NCBI GenBank assembly: GCA_904063045.1 | Contig: CAJFCJ010000244.1 | Coordinates: 1-21,304 of the forward strand | Reading direction: 5' to 3' | DNA: 21,304 nucleotides | Origin: Dimorphilus gyrociliatus | Lineage: Eukaryota > Annelida > Polychaeta > Dinophilidae | Shown: positions 8,008 through 21,304 of the stretch, one piece after another | How positions within the stretch are numbered: the stretch's first letter is position 1 | Layout: each line of letters begins with the position of its first letter | Notes under the pieces: model-generated | The model's input: the letters and a program-made list of their open reading frames with translations, nothing else | Database searches by the model: none | What the model was told of the DNA's origin: nothing | Translations under genes and position numbers: made by a program

Positions 8008-8442
8008 GAACCGGAAAACCATCGGACATCCGAGAAACGTCAGGTCTGTTTGTTGAAACTGTTGAAAAGAAGCCGGGGGCATCAGTCCAGAAGAGATTCA
8101 AAGGAGACGCTTCAAAAGTCGTTGCTAAAGGTAACGGCCTAAAGAAGACATTTGCTAACCGAATGTCCAATTTCACAGTAGACGTCAAGGACGCCGGTAA
8201 GAGTCAATTAATTTTTTCGTGTAAATGTTTTCTAGGTCGATTTTATTGCAGGTAACGCCCTTCTCATGGTCGGATTAATCACACCGACTGGTAATCCCGT
8301 TGAAGAATTGAATTATAAAAAGCTACGGGGAACAGTTTACCAGGTTAACTACAAAACATGTGAACGCGGTGAACACACACTGACCCTTCGTTGGGGTTCG
8401 GATGATATTCCCGGATCTCCTTTCGCTATATCTGTTAATTGA
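8008..8442 (+). CDS. Filamin, C-terminal immunoglobulin-like (dimerization) repeat, two exons
   Basis: Two exons, 8008-8196 and 8252-8442, joined by a 55-nt intron (G|GTAAGA ... TTGCAG|GT), encode about 125 residues ending at TGA (8440-8442). Landmarks are IRETSGLFVETV, then GDASKVVAKGNGL, then SNFTVDVKDAGNALLMVG, then GEHTLTLRWG and IPGSPFAISVN at the end. These correspond closely to the last filamin Ig repeat (ADASKVVAKGLGL, SSFTVDCSKAG, GEYTLVVKWGDEHIPGSPY in vertebrates), which mediates homodimerization of these actin crosslinkers. The first exon boundary is placed at GAAAAAG|GA because an in-frame TAA lies at 7995-7997; this acceptor is weak. A full filamin has over 20 repeats and an actin-binding domain; none of it is seen in the 8 kb to the left. 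The domain itself looks intact. Confidence 0.88.
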
Positions 8443-8639
8443 TAGTCACTTTATGTTAGCCTAACCGATTTGCCGTGTGAGATCTTTGACAAACAACCAA
8501 GAAAGAACACATCTTTTTTCTTTTTTTGCAATATTTACTTTCATTTTCGAGATAAAGGAACGAGAAGAGTTTTTCTTTCTCTTTCTCTTTTTATTTAGAA
8601 GTAAAAGAGTCTAACCGAAAATCCGTATAATTTCTAAGC

Positions 8640-8645
8640 AATAAA
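8640..8645 (+). promoter_or_regulatory. Polyadenylation signal of the filamin gene
   Basis: AATAAA about 200 bases downstream of the filamin stop codon, followed within 20-60 bases by GT/T-rich sequence (CAGTTTGTTTGTTTG), the expected downstream context. Confidence 0.55.
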
Positions 8646-9361
8646 AAATTACAGTTTGTCAGTTTGTTTGTTTGTATGTTTGTATTTTTTTTTAATTCCT
8701 TCGTCCTTTTTCATTTTTCTTCAATTTCTCATCAATTTATTTTGAAGAGAGATTAAAAAAATACAAAACAAGATAAATAGACGAAATACGAACTTACCAC
8801 CATTGCTTCGACCCCACCCCTTCCTCTATCAATCTCTCCACCCATCGCCACCCCTTCCGTCAAGTTCTTTACGTAGAAAAAACAAAAATTAACTAACGAG
8901 TAAAGCTTCCAAGTGTAATGAATATTCAATAGAGAAGAGAAATATATTAAGGGAAGAAGAAGGAGAAAGAGAGGAGGAGGAGAGGATAAGTTAAGAGCTT
9001 GTTTGTTGTGTGAGTGTGTGTATATGTATGTAGGTATGTATGTTTGTTTTAATACGATTATACAAACATGTTCAAGTGGATGAATGTTGTATAATTGATA
9101 GGTTTTTATCATCTTTTCCTTTCTCTCTTCTCTATTTGGTACTTAATATTTTCTTATTAGTTAAGATGCAAAACTGTAGGTGTTCCAAGTTACTATGCTG
9201 CAAGTATCTTTCTTATTATCAATTAGTTCCTATATAGACTTTCCTATGATACGACTCAATGTTGTTATTATTTTTGTTGCCGTCTCACTCGAGTGACCCT
9301 ACTCTTTTACTATAAATAATGCAATTGTTTGTTATATCTCTATCCTTATCTCTAACACTAT

Positions 9362-9453
9362 CAACAACAACAACAACAAAGCATAAGCATCATCGTCGTC
9401 ATCATCTTCTTCCGCTTCTTCTTCTTCTTCTTCTTCTTCTTCTTCTTCTTCTT
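9362..9453 (+). repeat. (CAA)6 followed by (CTT)13 trinucleotide repeats
   Basis: CAA units at 9362-9379 and an uninterrupted CTT run at 9415-9453, separated by a CAT/CGT-rich piece (CATCATCGTCGTCATCATC). Confidence 0.95.
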
Positions 9454-10640
9454 CCTTCTCCTCTTGTGCTTCTTCCAATTGTCTGACTGTTTTGTGCTTT
9501 TTTCTATAATGCTAAAATAAACGTACAGCTTTGTTTCTTTTCTTGGTGTTTTTCTTTTGTTATTAGCTGCATTTGAAAGAGAATCTAAGATAACAGAATA
9601 CTTTCTCTCCATCTTTGTATGTATCTCTCAAATATTTATCCTTTTCTCTCTTCCGACCTAGTCTTTCTTCTGTCTATCTATCTCGAATTGAATTGAAGGC
9701 AAATAACAAGGTGACTTAGCAAGGTTGCCCACTGTCTCACTATGGTTAGCACCTGAAAAACTTACTAGGATTTTGTTCACACTCATTTGTAGGTGTATGT
9801 ACGTATGTATAGTATTTTGCGGTGGCTTGTTTACAGCCTATATAAGAAATACAATGAGTAGTATACAAGTATTGTTAAGGCTATTTTGCAATGTAAGAAT
9901 TGTGCTATGCATGCTATTCCTTACTCTGTGACATAGAATGTTAATTCATATTTCTAAAGGCTCTTTGCAGGTTCTCTAATGGCTTTCAAACCACAATTAC
10001 TCGGTAACATTTGAATCAGTGAATTAACGTAACAATACGGCAAAAGTATAATGTAAACAAACGAGCAAAATGTACATTTATTCATTTACGCTTCCATTAT
10101 TTACGCTAAAACGTTTTACATTCTGTTTGAATTAGGCCTAAATCAATATTATCCGTCACCAACCTCATACTGTATATAATGCAGATATTGTAAATATGTA
10201 TATATATTCTATTGGGGTTAATGCCCATCCTCGACTACAATTGCAAATTAATCAAATCATCCCAGCCATCACCATCTCTCATCATCCCATCCACCCACGC
10301 GGATGCGACCAATGGAACAAATCAAGAATAACAACTCAATTGCCTTCCAGATGTATTTTGGAAAAAGCGATTTTGCTGTTGATATTAAAGTATATTTAAT
10401 AAAAAATAATAACAGCAGCAACTTGATAGATTTCTCTTGAAAAGAGAAAAAAAAGAAAACCTAACAGACAGCAACGCCGACTTTTTTTTTTCTTCTTCTT
10501 TTTATTCAATAAGACTGTAGCCAAAAAGCATCGTGCAGTAGCAAATAATCAACAATTTACAGCAGTTTTTTTTATACATAGTTTTACAACTTTTCTCGGA
10601 ATGCATAATTTTTTGTTTTTTTTTTCTTTCTTCCTTTCTT

Positions 10641-10691
10641 CCCTCCCTCTGCTCCCTCCCTCTGCTCCCTCCCTACGTCCCTCCCTCTCTT
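10641..10691 (+). repeat. C-rich 12-13-bp minisatellite, four units
   Basis: Units start with CCCTCCCT at 10641, 10654, 10667 and 10679 (the second word being CTGCT, CTGCT, ACGT and CTCT). The minus strand thereby carries many GGG runs separated by 1-5 bases, which fits the canonical G-quadruplex pattern. Confidence 0.9.
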
Positions 10692-10919
10692 CTATCTTCT
10701 TTCCTCACTCACACACTCTCTCTCTATGCCCGTCCTTATTTTCTTAGAAAAAAACGACACTTGCACTTGATACTTTTTCAGAAAAACTACAAAAAAAGGT
10801 ACAAACAGTTTGTCAAAAACAAACAAATTACTAAAGAAAGAAAACTGTCACTTTTTTTGCCATTTTGATGCAAGTTTTTGCTTCTTTTGCCGTCATCTTG
10901 AACACAAGAAAGAGAGAGA

Positions 10920-10921
<2 letters not shown>

Positions 10922-10963
<42 letters not shown>
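10922..10963 (+). repeat. (AG)n microsatellite
   Basis: About 20 AG units without interruption, flanked by further purine-rich sequence to about 10988. Confidence 0.95.
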
Positions 10964-10966
<3 letters not shown>

Positions 10967-11800
10967 GAGAGGGGAAAGAGGGAGAGATATGAATGAACAG
11001 GTTGATAGCTTATACATAGATAGACATATACATAAATTATTAATATATTGTTGGATTTACATTATAATAATATAGATAGTAGAATAAGAGTTTGCAATAG
11101 GAGAAAATGTTCTCAAAAATCTTTTCCATTAATTATCGACTGTTAAAAACTTTTAAAAAAAGAAAAAAAAGTTTGTCAATGTTTGTCTTGTTTGCTTCCA
11201 GATCACAGATTCATTTTCTATTGTTCATTCACTTGAGGTAAAGGAGTCTCGCTAGAAATTTTCCTGTTGGAAAGGAAAAGAAAATTTATACTAAAGAAGA
11301 TCGTTGAAGCAATTGTTTGCCAATTGCAAACGGGATTAATTTAATTAAAAAAAAGCGTAAAACTACCTTCATACTTACTCAGAGATGCTTGTTATTATTG
11401 TTATTATTATTGTTATCATTTCTTTTCTTGTTTTACGCTTCAATGTCATTTACCGAGTAAAAGAAAGGCTTTTCCCAATATCAATATACATCATAAGCTA
11501 TAGGCCTACTGGACGGGATAGTAGAATTCCTTCCATTCGACTAATTCGATTTTTTTCAGCTTTGTCTACTTTCTATGCTAGCCTTTGTTTAGGCAACAAA
11601 TAAACTAGGTATATTGAAGATTATTACTCCTGCTTCAATGATTGTCGAATTTGAAACATTTGTTGGTGAAAAATAGACGCTTCACTTTAACAACCCAAAT
11701 AAACAGAGCTAACAAAGTCTACGTACAAAATTATACTGTCGATTTATTTAATTAGACGATTAAAATTTTGCTGATAACATCGAAATGATTGATTTTCTCT

Positions 11801-11822
11801 TTTTCTTTCTTTCTTTCTTTTT
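11801..11822 (+). repeat. (TTTC)n microsatellite
   Basis: Five TTTC units in a wider pyrimidine tract. Confidence 0.85.
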
Positions 11823-12026
11823 GTCTTGTTTTCTTTCCTAACCTCTCCCCCTCCCTTTCTCTATCAAAATTTTGTATCATTTTTTAATGATTCTTCCTCT
11901 TCTCATAGATGGTACTTAGAAATATTCATTTCTACACATCGTTCGCCTACCCTAACACTAACCCATCGGCTCCTTGACAAAGGTGCGCGCTATAAACAGC
12001 GTCAGCACTCGACCACTCCTCTTTGG

Positions 12027-12032
12027 TTTATT
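12027..12032 (-). promoter_or_regulatory. Possible CAMKK polyadenylation signal
   Basis: Minus-strand AATAAA about 64 bases downstream of the in-frame stop in the last recognised CAMKK exon. It supports that exon being terminal, but in this composition the hexamer is common. Confidence 0.35.
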
Positions 12033-12095
12033 TATCGCAGAAAGAATCGTCAAATTTCCACTACAAGAACAACACCAATCGATTGAATGAATTAT

Positions 12096-19803
<7,708 letters not shown>

Positions 19804-21304
19804 CTGCCTGTTTTTGTATTTTTCAACAATTATAAGGATTCAATACGTAAATCTATCCAAAATTTAGTCCTAAGTTTCTATATGACAAATATTATAAATA
19901 AACTAATAGACAAGGCAGGTGTGGTTAACCGAGTGGGATAGAGCATCTTCGTGTCAATTACCAAGCTGCAACTTCCTGAACACGATCTTTCTCCTAACCC
20001 TGAGCTTACAATCCATAATTCGGCCTTTGATCATTTATCGCTCATTGTCTTCCTCTCGAAACAGTTTATCTCTCTTCTTTTCAATGATCTCTGTTATTAC
20101 AGTTTTTCGAAGAACATACAATTTTTCTTCCGGTTCTTTCTCTCCTTCTCCCCCTCCCTCCCCCCTCTCTCTCTCTCTCTGTCTCTCTCTTTTTCAGCCT
20201 TTTTTTTTCTTTTACTTTCTTCAGCACCTACTCCTTTACTGTTGAATAAACTAACCTTTCGCGTCGTCTACGGCGTCTATTTTGAGCTCTAACAAACCAA
20301 GTTCGCCACAAGATTAATAAACAAGTCCAACTCAATGTATTCGTTTCACTCATGCCTAACACTCTCGCCATTCTCATCTAACTGTGGTGCCGTTTTCAAA
20401 CTCTACTAGCGCCACCAGCAGTTAAACGTTTTCCAATACCCTTTTTTTTCTCTTTTTTCAAATTAATCTTTATAGACGCCCCTGAAGGCTGACTACTAAA
20501 TAGTTTTCTATTTGAGCTAGGTAGAAGATATACGTAACGATTTGGCCCATATTTCCCTTCTTTTCCGACTAATTGAACTATAAAGAAGCGTATTTTTCTC
20601 TTCTTCTTCTTGATTTATCGTTAATTATTAATAATTGAAGAAGCTGGTAAATTAGTTATCCTTAATTATCTCATCATCTACTCTTTTCCTCAATACTTTA
20701 TTTATTTGTCTCTCCTTCCTATTTAAATTCTCACATCCCTTTTTGCCTCCGTCCTTCCTAACCCCCTTCCATCAAAGACCAAATACGGATAGAAGAATAT
20801 TGTTGCTGCCGTATCTATAGCTCTATTGACAAGTGTTCGACTTGTCCTTTTTTTTTGTTTCAGTTGCCTTTGCAAATACGTATAGAGAAAAAAACAGGGG
20901 TTGGACCTATTGAGTGTATTCTTTTATATTTAATTACGCACTCGATTAGGCCTACAGTTCGCCACAACTTGATTTTAATAAAAATCCCTTTATCCACTTC
21001 CTTTGTTTCGCCTTAGCAATGCAAAGGCATGAAAAAGCGTGTAGCGGTCGAGGATGGGCGACGAAACACTTCTTTTAGAATATGGAACAAAGTTCAAGAG
21101 AACTAGATAACAATGCTGTTTGTTCGAAAGGAGAAATAAGAGTTGAATGATTTTGTAGAGATTTTGTATGCTCAATACTCGGTCATATTAATTAGTATGA
21201 TTAGAGTAACGATAACAAGATCTTTAAGGATTAGCCTATAGGATTGAAGGAGCGAGAGAACGAGAGAAAGAGGAAAATGATTGTTAAGATATAATATATT
21301 GCAT
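19804..21304. other. Upstream flank or 5' introns of CAMKK
   Basis: No exon is firmly recognised. A CT tract lies at about 20150-20192. A minus-strand candidate first exon (20256-20371) is described separately. The rest is unique moderate-AT DNA; the frame at minus 20990-21175 has no family features. The true CAMKK start may lie beyond the window. Confidence 0.4.
20256..20371 (-). other. Candidate upstream coding exon of CAMKK
   Basis: A minus-strand ATG (20369-20371) opens 38 codons plus two bases up to a donor GAAAG|GTTAGT. The peptide starts MARVLGMSETNTLSW and ends in an Arg run (NRRRRRRE). Its phase joins exon A only through the upstream of its two AG acceptors (AACAG|GCAGGAAAC), giving ...RQETVQEL. 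It does not resemble known CAMKK N-termini, so it may be chance. Confidence 0.15.

Larger units (their letters stand above)
8646..12026. other. Intergenic region between convergent filamin and CAMKK genes
   Basis: No gene is supportable. Contents are polypurine (about 8933-8990), GT-rich (about 9000-9050), CAA, CTT, C-rich and AG tracts listed separately, the CAMKK 3' flank, and unique sequence of moderate AT content. Open frames here, such as plus 10196-10399 and plus 11385-11603, have no family features. Additional CAMKK 3' exons could lie in 11.0-12.0 kb but none was recognised. Confidence 0.5.

Noticed and set aside
8753-9112. Minus-strand 119-codon frame overlapping the filamin 3' flank
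   Set aside because: Low-complexity Leu/Pro/Tyr product of polypurine and GT-rich DNA; no homology pattern.
9361-9612. Minus-strand frame with a long Lys run
   Set aside because: It is the CTT and CAA trinucleotide repeats read in frame; no family features around it.
10196-10399. Plus-strand 67-codon frame
   Set aside because: No recognisable motif or splice context; frames of this length occur by chance here.
19921-19960. tRNA-like stretch (TTAACCGAGTGG...AGAGCA)
   Set aside because: No T-arm GGTTC-type sequence, acceptor pairing or anticodon stem at the right distance.
19919-20292. Overlapping plus-strand frames of 108 and 113 codons
   Set aside because: They are Ser/Leu/Phe-rich readings through a CT tract in two frames at once.

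Overview
The window is eukaryotic DNA with introns, microsatellites and DNA transposons, and almost no prokaryote-like packing. The two firmest genes are the last immunoglobulin-like repeat of a filamin (about 8.0-8.44 kb, + strand) and a Ca2+/calmodulin-dependent protein kinase kinase (CAMKK) spread over nine exons (12.1-19.8 kb, - strand). Both are metazoan-type genes, so the right-hand 13.3 kb is best read as an invertebrate animal. I cannot name the species.

The left-hand 7.9 kb looks different. It is much more AT-rich by eye, has almost none of the AG/CT/GT microsatellites or the recurrent TAGGCCTA and GCGTCTA words of the right side, and seems crowded with short stretches of plausible protein code interrupted by single-base frame changes. 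It holds a Mutator-like (MULE) transposon with a FLYWCH-MULE transposase (2271-3980). This is inserted in the remains of a Tc1/mariner transposase and is flanked by a 78/80-bp direct repeat of its target. Next come two broken minus-strand coding remnants (4113-4848), a long unassigned AT-rich stretch, an 80-base poly(A) run (7156-7235) and the C-terminal half of a protein kinase domain (7435-7882, - strand).

The kinase loses its upstream half and the filamin loses all its earlier repeats at the same roughly 120-bp interval (about 7880-8008), next to the only N in the window (7879). With the composition change, this makes a misjoin of two genomes, or a rearrangement breakpoint, a serious possibility. 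A compact AT-rich parasite or symbiont joined to an animal contig is one reading; it is inference.

Right of the junction, filamin and CAMKK are convergent, separated by about 3.6 kb of low-complexity intergenic DNA. CAMKK can be spliced on paper into one continuous 413-codon frame with all kinase landmarks and the autoinhibitory/calmodulin-binding tail; its N-terminus is unresolved. The introns are rich in AG/CT/GT microsatellites and contain a G-quadruplex-capable block. I found no CRISPR array, rRNA, convincing tRNA or operon-like system. The most unusual items are the long target repeat around the MULE and the double gene break at 7.9-8.0 kb.
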